Origin: G963665215 sp963665215 | Lineage (GTDB): Bacteria; Chloroflexota; Dehalococcoidia; Lucifugimonadales; CAUZJF01 | Direction: 5' to 3' | DNA length: 64,000 nucleotides | Assembly: GCA_963665215.2 (NCBI GenBank) | Contig: CAXXWW010000002.1 | Span: forward strand, 1 to 64,000 | Shown here: piece after piece, positions 42,949-50,487 of the stretch | Position numbering within the stretch: the first letter of the stretch is position 1 | Layout of the letters: each line of letters begins with the position of its first letter | Position numbers and translations under genes: made by a program | Notes under the pieces: generated by a model | What the model was told of the DNA's origin: nothing | The model's database searches: none | The model's input: the letters and a program-made list of their open reading frames with translations, nothing else

Positions 42949-42978
42949 GAGACCCCACTGACACCCACAACCCGCGGC

Positions 42979-44199
42979 GTGGCCATGGCGGTGGTATGCG
43001 GCGTGCTGTATGCACTGGCCTGGTTTACGCACATCGGCTGGTTCTACGCGGCGAATGCCCTGGCCGTGGCGATCTTCCTGTTGAACATCCCCCTTCCCTG
43101 GCTCATCCTGCGGGGGCTCTCGGCGGAAAGAAGCATGATAGCGCGAGCCGGTGGCAGGTCTAAGGACGTTTTCGAAGAAGACACCATCAGCCTTGCCGTA
43201 GAGCTCCGGAACCGCACACGATTTCCCACATTCCTCTTCAAAATTCAGGAGGAGTGCCCGCTCATAGCCCCGGACGAAGAGCAACCCGGGTTTTTCGTCG
43301 GGATGGTGGCGCCTCAGGGCAGCATTACGGCCAAATACGACGTGCGTTGCTACCGGCGAGGGGTGTACTCACTCGGGCCGATCCTGGTTGAGACGGCGGC
43401 ACCCTTCGGTCTGTTTCGCGCCCAGCGTATGCTCGATGCGACTCTCGAGGTGACGGTGTATCCCCAGGTGCTTGCCATGGAGACAAACGTCAACCGCGGC
43501 TCTCTGGAGGGGCGCACTCCCGACGCGAGCCCACCCGTCCACAGCGGAGAGTTTCGGGCCTCACGAGAGTATCAGCACGGCGACTATGTTCAAAACATCC
43601 ACTGGAGGAACTCGGCGAGACGGGGACAACTGATGGTGAAAGAGTTCGATAGAATCCCCCAGGGAGAAGTGAGGCTGGCCTTAAATCAGGACATAGACGT
43701 GGGCGAAGGCCGCACAAGCACATTGGAGTACGCCATCAAGATCGCGGCGTCTGTGGCCCAGCGGTGCTTCCTAGAGGGGAGGCCGTTCCAAATGTGGCCC
43801 CGCGCCCAAGAAAGGCCGCTGTCCGCCTGGCATCTGGTGCTGGAGCACCTGGCGCGTCTGCCAAGCAGGACTCCCGCCTCGATAGCGGAATTCCTGGACT
43901 ATGGCACAGCACCTGGGATCTCGGTACTGATCGTCTCCGCCGCCGACCGGGAGAGCCTTGCCAAGCTGATGGAGCGTCGGTCCCCGTCCCCCAACTTGAC
44001 GGTGGTCTTGTTGCGGGACTTTGGCCCAGGAGAGGACCCCAATGCCGCCGAGAAGCTCTTCAAGATGGGGTTTTCGGTGTTGCCATGCGGGAGAAGCGAC
44101 CTCCGTGCGACGCTGGACTCGTTAAGCCGGCTGATGTCGATGTCGGAACCGCCGGCCCGCACCGCAAGGGCCGGCGTTCGACAGGCGGCTTCGGTGTGA
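42979..44199 (+). CDS. DUF58 protein with N-terminal membrane anchor
   Basis: The 406-residue protein has two N-terminal hydrophobic helices (VVCGVLYALAWFTHIGWFYA and ALAVAIFLLNIPLPWLIL). A beta-sandwich region follows (about 50-170), and then the DUF58 domain with the signature FRASREYQHGDYVQNIHWRN and SARRGQLMVKEFD (about 195-220). DUF58 domains have a von Willebrand-like fold and partner MoxR ATPases. It begins 30 bases after moxR; the start (GTG 42979) is weakly supported and a CTG or other upstream start is possible. The downstream transglutaminase completes the familiar trio. Confidence 0.88.
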   Translation: MAMAVVCGVLYALAWFTHIGWFYAANALAVAIFLLNIPLPWLILRGLSAERSMIARAGGRSKDVFEEDTISLAVELRNRTRFPTFLFKIQEECPLIAPDEEQPGFFVGMVAPQGSITAKYDVRCYRRGVYSLGPILVETAAPFGLFRAQRMLDATLEVTVYPQVLAMETNVNRGSLEGRTPDASPPVHSGEFRASREYQHGDYVQNIHWRNSARRGQLMVKEFDRIPQGEVRLALNQDIDVGEGRTSTLEYAIKIAASVAQRCFLEGRPFQMWPRAQERPLSAWHLVLEHLARLPSRTPASIAEFLDYGTAPGISVLIVSAADRESLAKLMERRSPSPNLTVVLLRDFGPGEDPNAAEKLFKMGFSVLPCGRSDLRATLDSLSRLMSMSEPPARTARAGVRQAASV

Positions 44200-44291
44200 T
44201 GTCACGGCCGGCCGATGCCGGGAGGCTTTCGCCGAGCCCTCCTGGCCCGCCACCGTGATGAGAGGAAGGTCAATAAGCCGGTAGCGGCTCG

Positions 44292-46697
44292 TTGGCAGGA
44301 AAAGGGGTGAGGACCACCGTGGAATTCGGAGTGTCTACTACGCCTACCGCGCCGTCGAAGCCCGACGCCTCGGAGAGCACGTGGTGGCAGGGGAAGGCTA
44401 GTCTTCACACCCTCTCCTTCGCGGCAATGGCGGTGTCCCTAGCAGCCGCGGCGTGGACTAGCGAAGACGTCCCGTATTTCGCTGCGCTGACGGCAGTTGT
44501 CGCGCTTGGACACGTGGTATCCGGCCTGCCCAAGAAGGGCAGATTCCGCCTGACCTATGCGATCTACCCCGCCGCGTTGATTATGGCTTACCTCATGCGT
44601 GGCGAACTAGCGACGGTCTTCGCCGGCGGGTCTCTGTTCGCCCTGGTGAAACTACTGACCATTGTGCAGGCCATAGTCAGCTTCAATCTGCGCAGTCCAC
44701 GCAACCTGTACGATTCTATGCTGCTGAGCCTGACTGTCATACTCCTTGCCGGCGACGGGGCTCTCTCCGCGCAGTTCGCCTTCTTCCTGCTTGCGTACGC
44801 GGTCGTAGCACTAGCCTTCCTGACTACTGCCTACTCGGTTGGAGAGGCCGACAAGCTCAGGGTGCTGCGATCTCCGAGGCTGCTGGGGCTGGTCGTGCCC
44901 GTTGTTGGCACGGTGGCGTTGACCATGATCGCCGCCGTGGTCGTTTTTGCCGTATTACCACAGAGCAACCGGGGAATGGATGCCCAACCCTTGCCCAGCC
45001 GGCTGGACCTGACGGTGGGCCGTCCCGCTCCCCCATCACTCAACTCCGCCGGTGACCCCGCGCGCTGGAGCCGGTTCCTTCCGTCCCGCGAGGAGACCGG
45101 TGTCGAGGCAGACGATGGGGGACCTGCCGGGGACGCGACGGAGGAGAACGCACCCGGCGCAAGCGTGCTGTCGCCTACAAATGGCTCCGGCGGGGCAGGC
45201 AGGCAGGAGGCTGGGGGTCAAACAGACGGAGAGGGCCCGGCCGGTGAAGCCGTCGCCGGCTTCGACAGCGCCGCCGCGCTTTCTCTGGAGCAGGCCGGCT
45301 ATACCCCCCTTGGGTACCAGGGAGACCAGGGCAGAGACGTGGTCATGCACGTCCGCAGCTCTCTTGCCAGCTACTGGCGAGGCCAGATACTCGACGAATA
45401 CGATGGCAGAGGCTGGAAGACGTCCGCGGGCAGCGCGCAGCTTGTGGCCGACCGTAGAGGCGGGCTTAAATTCAGCGACGTACCCTGGTGGGCCAACCGC
45501 GTCCGGAGCTATGATCAGTCCTTCTACCTTAAGGTGAGACAGCCGGACGCGGTCTTCACAGGATACAGCCCGGGATTCATCGCCGCGGGCAACCCCGACG
45601 AATGGCGCTCGGGCGCAAGCGTCGCCGAGAAGGTCGAGAGTCTACGTCAGGCCGATAGCTACAAGGTAGTCTCCGCCGTCCCCCTGTTGACTCCGCAGGC
45701 CCTTCGTGGCGACTACGCCGACCGGGTATACGCCCGCGGCCTGGGGCCTTCCAACGAGAGCCTCCGAGTGTGGGCGCTCACGCGGTCCATCATCGCGGGT
45801 GCGCGGACGGATTACGACCGGGCGGTATTCATCGAGCGCTACCTGCTCGAAAACTTCGACTATGACCTGCGCGTGTCGCCCTTGTCGCGCTCGGGTGACG
45901 TCGTCGAGAGCTTTTTGTTCGACCGTCGCGCCGGATACTGCGCCCAGTTCGCAACCGCCATGGCGGTAATGGCCAGGTCTGTGGGCCTGCCGGCGCGGGT
46001 GGTCACGGGATACCTGCCCGGCCAATACAATAGCCTGACCGGCGTCCACACGGTGCGGCTCTCGGACGCCCACGCCTGGGTGGAAATCAAGTTCAGGCGG
46101 TTAGGGTGGGCACCATTTGATCCGACGCCGCGACCAGACTCGCCGTGGGCCCTAGACGTCGGCCACGGCGCAGCCACCAGGGGACTTCAACAATCTCTGC
46201 GCGAAGGACTCAGGGGCGTGTTGGTGAGCGGCTCGCCAAATGCAGTCGACGCCGTGACGACTACATTTGGCGGCCACGGAACGCTGTGGCTTACGGCGGC
46301 GCCGTACGCCGCAGCCATGGTGGCGCTGGCCCTTGGCGTGTTCAGTCTGCGGCGGTATCGCAACGGCAGGCGCCTTCGGAGCACCGAAGGCTACTCGCTA
46401 CTGCACGGCGCCGACCGTGACAAGGTGAGATCCGTTTACAGGATGGCGCTGAGCCGCCTGGAGCGAAGAGGGTATCCGCGACGGCGGCCGGGCCAGAGCC
46501 CCGACGAGTACGTCGCCTACCTCAAGGCGCTACATCTCCCCTTGCCGCAAGGCTTCGCGCAGATAAGCAGGCGGGCCAACAGCGCGCTCTACGACCCCAG
46601 GCCGCTCGATCTTGGCGTGGTCCAGGAAGTGCAGAGAACCCTGAAGTCTATGGGAACGATTCCCACACCGCTGCGAATGCTAACGGCATACCGCTAA
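44292..46697 (+). CDS. Membrane-anchored transglutaminase-like protein (TgpA type)
   Basis: The 801-residue protein has an N-terminal region with about six membrane helices (for example FALVKLLTIVQAIVSFNL and LLGLVVPVVGTVALTMIAAV), a Gly/Ala-rich low-complexity linker (about 250-330) and an extracytoplasmic transglutaminase core with a Cys-His-Asp triad: RAGYCAQFATAMAVMARSVG, LSDAHAWVEIKF and APFDPTPRP. One more helix and a DUF4129-like tail (RRGYPRRRPGQSPDEYV) follow. The TTG at 44292 is the longest frame, but GTG 44319 with GAGGA six bases before is a good alternative. It forms the classic trio with MoxR and DUF58. The next 259 bases (46698-46956) hold no gene that I can see. Confidence 0.85.
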   Translation: MAGKGVRTTVEFGVSTTPTAPSKPDASESTWWQGKASLHTLSFAAMAVSLAAAAWTSEDVPYFAALTAVVALGHVVSGLPKKGRFRLTYAIYPAALIMAYLMRGELATVFAGGSLFALVKLLTIVQAIVSFNLRSPRNLYDSMLLSLTVILLAGDGALSAQFAFFLLAYAVVALAFLTTAYSVGEADKLRVLRSPRLLGLVVPVVGTVALTMIAAVVVFAVLPQSNRGMDAQPLPSRLDLTVGRPAPPSLNSAGDPARWSRFLPSREETGVEADDGGPAGDATEENAPGASVLSPTNGSGGAGRQEAGGQTDGEGPAGEAVAGFDSAAALSLEQAGYTPLGYQGDQGRDVVMHVRSSLASYWRGQILDEYDGRGWKTSAGSAQLVADRRGGLKFSDVPWWANRVRSYDQSFYLKVRQPDAVFTGYSPGFIAAGNPDEWRSGASVAEKVESLRQADSYKVVSAVPLLTPQALRGDYADRVYARGLGPSNESLRVWALTRSIIAGARTDYDRAVFIERYLLENFDYDLRVSPLSRSGDVVESFLFDRRAGYCAQFATAMAVMARSVGLPARVVTGYLPGQYNSLTGVHTVRLSDAHAWVEIKFRRLGWAPFDPTPRPDSPWALDVGHGAATRGLQQSLREGLRGVLVSGSPNAVDAVTTTFGGHGTLWLTAAPYAAAMVALALGVFSLRRYRNGRRLRSTEGYSLLHGADRDKVRSVYRMALSRLERRGYPRRRPGQSPDEYVAYLKALHLPLPQGFAQISRRANSALYDPRPLDLGVVQEVQRTLKSMGTIPTPLRMLTAYR

Positions 46698-46956
46698 GAG
46701 TCGGCGGCCACTCGGCCCTGAACGCGGCCCACAAAACCCTCGCGACCTGCGGGGAACGGGCAGTGTAGTATTCCGACCAGCGGCATTCCCCCCCCTGCGC
46801 CCCAGGCGCGGTGCTGACACGATCAGCTGTAGTGGCCACAGTGCGTGGAATAAAGAGGCGCCCCTGACCGGCGAGCAGCGCCGCTCCGAAGGAGCGCCCC
46901 GAATCGTTGAACTGAGCGGCCTCGGGCGTCGTGGAGTGGGGACGCGGCCCGGCAGG

Positions 46957-47859
46957 CTAGGCCCGGTTTTCGCTCGCCTTGGCCATGCTCTCGTCGCCGG
47001 CCACGGCATGTTTCATCGCGGCGATGGCGACCTCGATCTGGTCGTCGTCCGGTTGCCTGGTTGTCAGCCTCTGGAGAGCCAGGCTGGGCGCCGCGATAAG
47101 GCGCACCAGGGGATTGCCCGAGTGAAATCCGCTGAAACGAATGGTCTCGTAGCTCACGGCCGCGACGAGCGGGATGAGCACTATTCTTGACGTGATTAGC
47201 CACCAGAAGGGGTCCCGCCCCACAAAGGCGAACACCACGATAGAGACGACCATGACCACCAGTAGAAACGCCGTGCCGCAGCGCGGGTGCGCGGTGGAGT
47301 AGCGGCGCACCGTCTCGACCTGCAGGGGGACCTGATGCTCCTGGGCGTGGACGGTCATGTGTTCGGCCCCGTGGTACATGAAGACGCGATAGATCTGCCC
47401 CAGCCTGCCGATGAGAACCACGTATGCGAGGAATATGGCCAGCCTTATCAGTCCCTCAGCGAGATTGCTCACGAAGTCCGACCCCAGCGGTCCCTCCAGG
47501 GCACGGCTGGCCAGGACGGGCATCAGGAAGAACAGCCCGATCGCGAATAGCAGGGCGAACGCCAGGGTTCCAGCCATGGCGCCTTTGCTGATCTCCTCTC
47601 CTTCCGCCTCCGCAGCGACGTTGGCCGAGTAGATGAGCGCCTTCATGCCTAGCGCCATCGTCTCTATCAGGACGATGATGCCCCTGACCAGTGGCGCGGA
47701 CCGCAGCCTGCCCGTGAAGAGTGTGCTGATAGGTTCCGAGTGAAGAGCGATGGTGCCGTCGGGGCGGCGGACCGCGACACTCGCGTGCCGTTGGCCGCGG
47801 ATCATTACACCCTCCATCACCGCTTGGCCTCCGTAGGTGAGACTCCCTTTCGAACCCAT
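46957..47859 (-). CDS. DUF1385 membrane protein (YqhQ family)
   Basis: The 300-residue protein starts with the DUF1385 signature YGGQAVMEGVMIRGQRHASV. It contains several membrane helices, the conserved IYRVFMYHGAEHMTVHAQE and the motif RRYSTAHPRCGTAFLLVVMV. The function is unknown. In many Gram-positive bacteria this gene lies next to rpmE and prfA; here it lies just downstream of rpmE, but after a terminator, and prfA is absent. The start is ATG 47859 with the family N-terminus close to the start. Confidence 0.9.
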   Translation of the reverse strand: MGSKGSLTYGGQAVMEGVMIRGQRHASVAVRRPDGTIALHSEPISTLFTGRLRSAPLVRGIIVLIETMALGMKALIYSANVAAEAEGEEISKGAMAGTLAFALLFAIGLFFLMPVLASRALEGPLGSDFVSNLAEGLIRLAIFLAYVVLIGRLGQIYRVFMYHGAEHMTVHAQEHQVPLQVETVRRYSTAHPRCGTAFLLVVMVVSIVVFAFVGRDPFWWLITSRIVLIPLVAAVSYETIRFSGFHSGNPLVRLIAAPSLALQRLTTRQPDDDQIEVAIAAMKHAVAGDESMAKASENRA

Positions 47860-47879
47860 GTCAATCTGGCCGCCTGGTC

Positions 47880-47913
47880 AAAATTAAATAGGGGTGAGAA
47901 ATCTCACCCCTAT
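47880..47913 (-). terminator. Intrinsic terminator after rpmE
   Basis: ATAGGGGTGAG (47888-47898) and CTCACCCCTAT (47903-47913) form an 11-bp perfect stem with loop AAAT. On the minus strand it is followed by a T-rich ATTTAATTTT run. It lies about 25 bases after the rpmE stop and separates rpmE from DUF1385. Confidence 0.85.
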
Positions 47914-47938
47914 CTTTGCTCGCCCCATAAAGCCGACT

Positions 47939-48142
47939 TCACGCCAAATTGAACCGCCTCTTCAACCTGTCGACCCTGCCCTCAGTATCAACGATCCGCT
48001 GCTCACCCGTGTAGAAGGGGTGACACTGATTGCATAGCTCGACTCGAAGCTCGGGTTTGGTGGAGCCGGTAGTGTACGTCTCCCCACATGAGCATGTGAC
48101 CCGCGCCTCTGGATAGTACTCCGGATGTATTTTGGCCTTCAT
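47939..48142 (-). CDS. rpmE: Ribosomal protein L31
   Basis: L31 is a 67-residue component of the large ribosomal subunit. The start KAKIHPEYYPEARVTCSCGE is typical of bacterial L31, and the Cys pairs CSCG and CNQCHPFYTG form the zinc-binding type (L31 C+). The 20 codons upstream of ATG 48142 in the longer frame are not part of the family. It is the third gene after rplU and rpmA, with a 7-base gap, and ends at a strong terminator. Confidence 0.95.
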   Translation of the reverse strand: MKAKIHPEYYPEARVTCSCGETYTTGSTKPELRVELCNQCHPFYTGEQRIVDTEGRVDRLKRRFNLA

Positions 48143-48149
48143 AATAGAT

Positions 48150-48413
48150 TCAGCCCCCGCCAACGGGATACACGCTGGCACGCCTTTTGTCTCGGCGGAC
48201 ATGCTCGAACTTTACGCTGCCGTCGATGAGTGCAAAGAGCGTATGATCCCTCCCCACACCGACGTTGTTGCCGGGTTGAATCCTGGTGCCCCGCTGCCGG
48301 ACGATGATGGTCCCCGCGGTCACCAGTTGTGTGTCGTACCGTTTAACGCCAAGCCGCTGTCCCGGGCTGTCCCGCCCGTTTCTGGTACTGCCGCCACCCT
48401 TCTTATGCGCCAT
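48150..48413 (-). CDS. rpmA: Ribosomal protein L27
   Basis: L27 (87 residues) contacts the peptidyl-transferase centre through its N-terminus. The N-terminus MAHKKGGGSTRNGRDSPGQR and the middle VRQRGTRIQPGNNVGVGRDH match the family fully. There is no N-terminal extension of the type cleaved in Firmicutes. It sits 12 bases after rplU, in the conserved order rplU-rpmA, and the two are co-transcribed. Confidence 0.96.
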   Translation of the reverse strand: MAHKKGGGSTRNGRDSPGQRLGVKRYDTQLVTAGTIIVRQRGTRIQPGNNVGVGRDHTLFALIDGSVKFEHVRRDKRRASVYPVGGG

Positions 48414-48425
48414 TCGACTACCCCG

Positions 48426-48755
48426 CTATTTGCTCTCGCTTAATATGATGTCGTCTACGGTCAGTTCGGTGTAGGACTGCCTGTGGCCGGTCTTCCTGCG
48501 GTAGCGGGTCTTGGCCTTGTACTTGTACACGACTATCTTCGTCCCCCTGCCATGACGCACCGCCCTTGCCGACACCTTTGCGCCGGGCACCGTAGGAGTC
48601 CCGAGAGTGATCTCTCCATCCCGGGACACCATTAGCACCTCGGCCAACTCGACAGAATCCCCCTCGTTTAACGGTAGAGATTCAACGCGGATGGTGTCAC
48701 CCGCCTGTACGCGGTACTGCTTCCCGCCCGTCTGGACTATCGCATAGGTCGACAA
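48426..48755 (-). CDS. rplU: Ribosomal protein L21
   Basis: L21 (109 residues) binds 23S rRNA in the large subunit. The start YAIVQTGGKQYRVQAGDTIR and the C-terminal VVYKYKAKTRYRRKTGHRQS are family signatures. The start codon is TTG at 48755, with an AGGGTGAAGG region immediately before. It is the first gene of rplU-rpmA-rpmE, behind a clear promoter. Confidence 0.95.
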   Translation of the reverse strand: MSTYAIVQTGGKQYRVQAGDTIRVESLPLNEGDSVELAEVLMVSRDGEITLGTPTVPGAKVSARAVRHGRGTKIVVYKYKAKTRYRRKTGHRQSYTELTVDDIILSESK

Positions 48756-48775
48756 ACCTTCACCCTAGTTTCCAA

Positions 48776-48805
48776 TTGTAGGCTGGGGCGGACTGCACGG
48801 TCAAG
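48776..48805 (-). promoter_or_regulatory. Promoter of the rplU-rpmA-rpmE operon
   Basis: On the minus strand, TTGACC (48805-48800) and TACAAT (48781-48776) are separated by 18 bases. The transcription start would lie near 48769, a few bases ahead of the TTG start codon. Confidence 0.7.
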
Positions 48806-48917
48806 CTGCCGCAAACTCACGTAAGCTCACATCAGTGCGCCAAATGAGCGTGTCACCCCCGTCCGAAAGCTCAAGATCTGCGCCTGAGGTGTGTTCAGGA
48901 CGGCGGTACACCTGCCG

Positions 48918-49058
48918 CTAGGCTTTTCCGATCCGGAAGACTCTGGTCCCGCAAACGGGACAGGTGCCTCGGGTCGCCGACCGCCCGTTCTTCAAGGTGA
49001 CGGCTTGAGGATTGCCGATCTCCCGCTTTGTCCTGCACTTGAAGCAATATGCCTCCAC
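48918..49058 (-). CDS. DUF5679 zinc-ribbon mini-protein
   Basis: This 46-residue protein, too short for usual ORF calls, reads EAYCFKCRTKREIGNPQAVT followed by LKNGRSATRGTCPVCGTRVF. The two CxxC pairs with the intervening KNGR match the DUF5679 family, common in Chloroflexota and thought to be a small zinc ribbon of unknown role. The start is GTG 49058, with AGGAGG about eight bases before it. It has its own promoter and lies immediately downstream of truB, on the same strand. The alternative frame covering the region (48895-49104) lacks the conserved pattern. Confidence 0.8.
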   Translation of the reverse strand: MEAYCFKCRTKREIGNPQAVTLKNGRSATRGTCPVCGTRVFRIGKA

Positions 49059-49085
49059 TTAGGCACCTCCTAGATTTGCACGTAG

Positions 49086-49114
49086 AACATATAATGGACG
49101 CCATAGTCTGTCAA
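49086..49114 (-). promoter_or_regulatory. Promoter of the DUF5679 gene
   Basis: On the minus strand, a perfect TTGACA (49114-49109) overlaps the truB stop region, followed after 17 bases by TATGTT (49091-49086). It gives the small zinc-ribbon gene its own transcript independent of truB. Confidence 0.65.
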
Positions 49115-50067
49115 TAGGAAATATTGAAGACCTTTTTGGGCTGCCACTGCCCTAGCGACGTGTCGAATGTCATCATGGCCACGAATCTGCCGTCAGTACC
49201 GTAGATGCGACAATGCTGGCCGGGCCTCGAGGAGGGGATGATGCGTAGCCCCGGGGGCAGAGGCCGCCCACGTCTGATAGTCTCCTCCAATCGCCTACCG
49301 ACTATGGCCGCGCCCATGTGGCTCACCACCGCGTCGGGCGCGTGGAGCGAGTCCCGCCAGGTGCCGTCGGCCAGGCTCTGCTCAGCATCCTCAAGCGTCA
49401 TGGCCTCGGACACCTTAAAGGGGCCGCTCCTGAGCCGCACCAGGGACTTCAAGTGGCCCCCACAGCCCAGCGCCTGCCCGAGGTCATGTGCGAGGGAGCG
49501 CATATAGAATCCCCGGCCACACGTAACCTTGAGCTCAACTACCGGCGGAGTCCAGTCGAGCAACTCGATGCCCAAGACCTCAATCCTGCGGGCCACTCTC
49601 TCGACCTCGATACCGGCCCTGGCCAGCTCGTATAGCCGCTTTCCATGTCTCTTGAGTGCACTGTACATGGGCGGTACCTGCCTGATAGTGCCCCTGAAGG
49701 CCTTCAGCGCAGTCTCCACGTCCTGCACCGTCACCGACGACGCGTCACCCGTGGCCGTCACCTCGCCGACATTGTCGTACGTATCGGTCTCAACGCCCAG
49801 CTCGACCATCCCACGGTACTCTTTGGTGCCCTCGATCAGGTAATCCATCATTCGAGTCGCCTGGCCGAGGCATATGGCGATTACCCCAGTGGCGATGGGG
49901 TCTAGCGTACCGCCATGTCCCACCCGCTTCTGCCGGATAGCACGTTTGACCCGGCGCACCACGTCCATGCTCGTCATGCCTGGGGGCTTGTCGATGTTGA
50001 GTATGCCGTCCACATGGCCGTTGCGGGGACGGCTCAGGGAGCTGCGCTCGCGCAGTTCTCCGGACAT
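49111..50067 (-). CDS. truB: TruB, tRNA pseudouridine-55 synthase
   Basis: TruB makes pseudouridine 55 in the T loop of tRNAs. The 318-residue protein has the N-terminal GILNIDKPPGMTSMDVVRRV, the catalytic Asp in VGHGGTLDPIATGVIAICLG, and the downstream ALKRHGKRLYELAR and CGRGFYMRSLAHDLG motifs. A C-terminal PUA-like part follows (SRPGQHCRIYGTDGRFVAMM). It starts two bases after the rbfA stop, so the two are coupled. It is the fifth gene of the nusA operon in its usual order. Confidence 0.95.
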   Translation of the reverse strand: MSGELRERSSLSRPRNGHVDGILNIDKPPGMTSMDVVRRVKRAIRQKRVGHGGTLDPIATGVIAICLGQATRMMDYLIEGTKEYRGMVELGVETDTYDNVGEVTATGDASSVTVQDVETALKAFRGTIRQVPPMYSALKRHGKRLYELARAGIEVERVARRIEVLGIELLDWTPPVVELKVTCGRGFYMRSLAHDLGQALGCGGHLKSLVRLRSGPFKVSEAMTLEDAEQSLADGTWRDSLHAPDAVVSHMGAAIVGRRLEETIRRGRPLPPGLRIIPSSRPGQHCRIYGTDGRFVAMMTFDTSLGQWQPKKVFNISY

Positions 50068-50069
50068 GG

Positions 50070-50435
50070 CTACTTGGTCCCGCTGTCCTCGGGCCCAGGT
50101 GCGACCTCATTGATGAGCTTCAAGACGTCAGCCCCCTGCTCGATTGACTCATCGATGTAGAATGCGATCGACGGCACGCTTCTAAGCGTTACGTGCTGGC
50201 GTATGCGCCTGCGGACGAAGCCCGACGCCGACGTCAGGGCTGTCAGCGTGCCGCTCTTCTCCTCCCGATCACCCAGTACGCTGACGTACGCCTTGGCCGA
50301 CCTCAGATCGGCAGTGGCCTCGACGCGAGTAACGCTCACCAGTGAAGAGAGCCTGGGGTCCCTTAGATCAGTGGCCAAGACGCGGCTGATTTCCTGACGC
50401 AGCACAACGTTCACACGTTCCATGCGGCGGGTCAT
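50070..50435 (-). CDS. rbfA: RbfA, 30S ribosome-binding factor
   Basis: RbfA (121 residues, KH-like fold) binds 16S rRNA during 30S maturation. The pattern RMERVNVVLRQEISRVLATD, then LRDPRLSSLVSVTRVEATAD and the C-terminal RQHVTLRSVPSIAFYIDESI matches the family. It lies between infB and truB as is conserved. The start is ATG 50435 with MTRRM before the core; RMERV could also be used. The tail (PGPEDSGTK) is short. Confidence 0.93.
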   Translation of the reverse strand: MTRRMERVNVVLRQEISRVLATDLRDPRLSSLVSVTRVEATADLRSAKAYVSVLGDREEKSGTLTALTSASGFVRRRIRQHVTLRSVPSIAFYIDESIEQGADVLKLINEVAPGPEDSGTK

Positions 50436-50487
50436 GGGGAGGTCCTCTACGGGGTCTGGCGTTGGTGCGGAGACCGCCTTATGCGGA

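Noticed and set aside
46823..47203. 126-codon frame overlapping the DUF1385 gene
   Set aside because: Same-strand out-of-frame shadow of DUF1385, without recognisable features.
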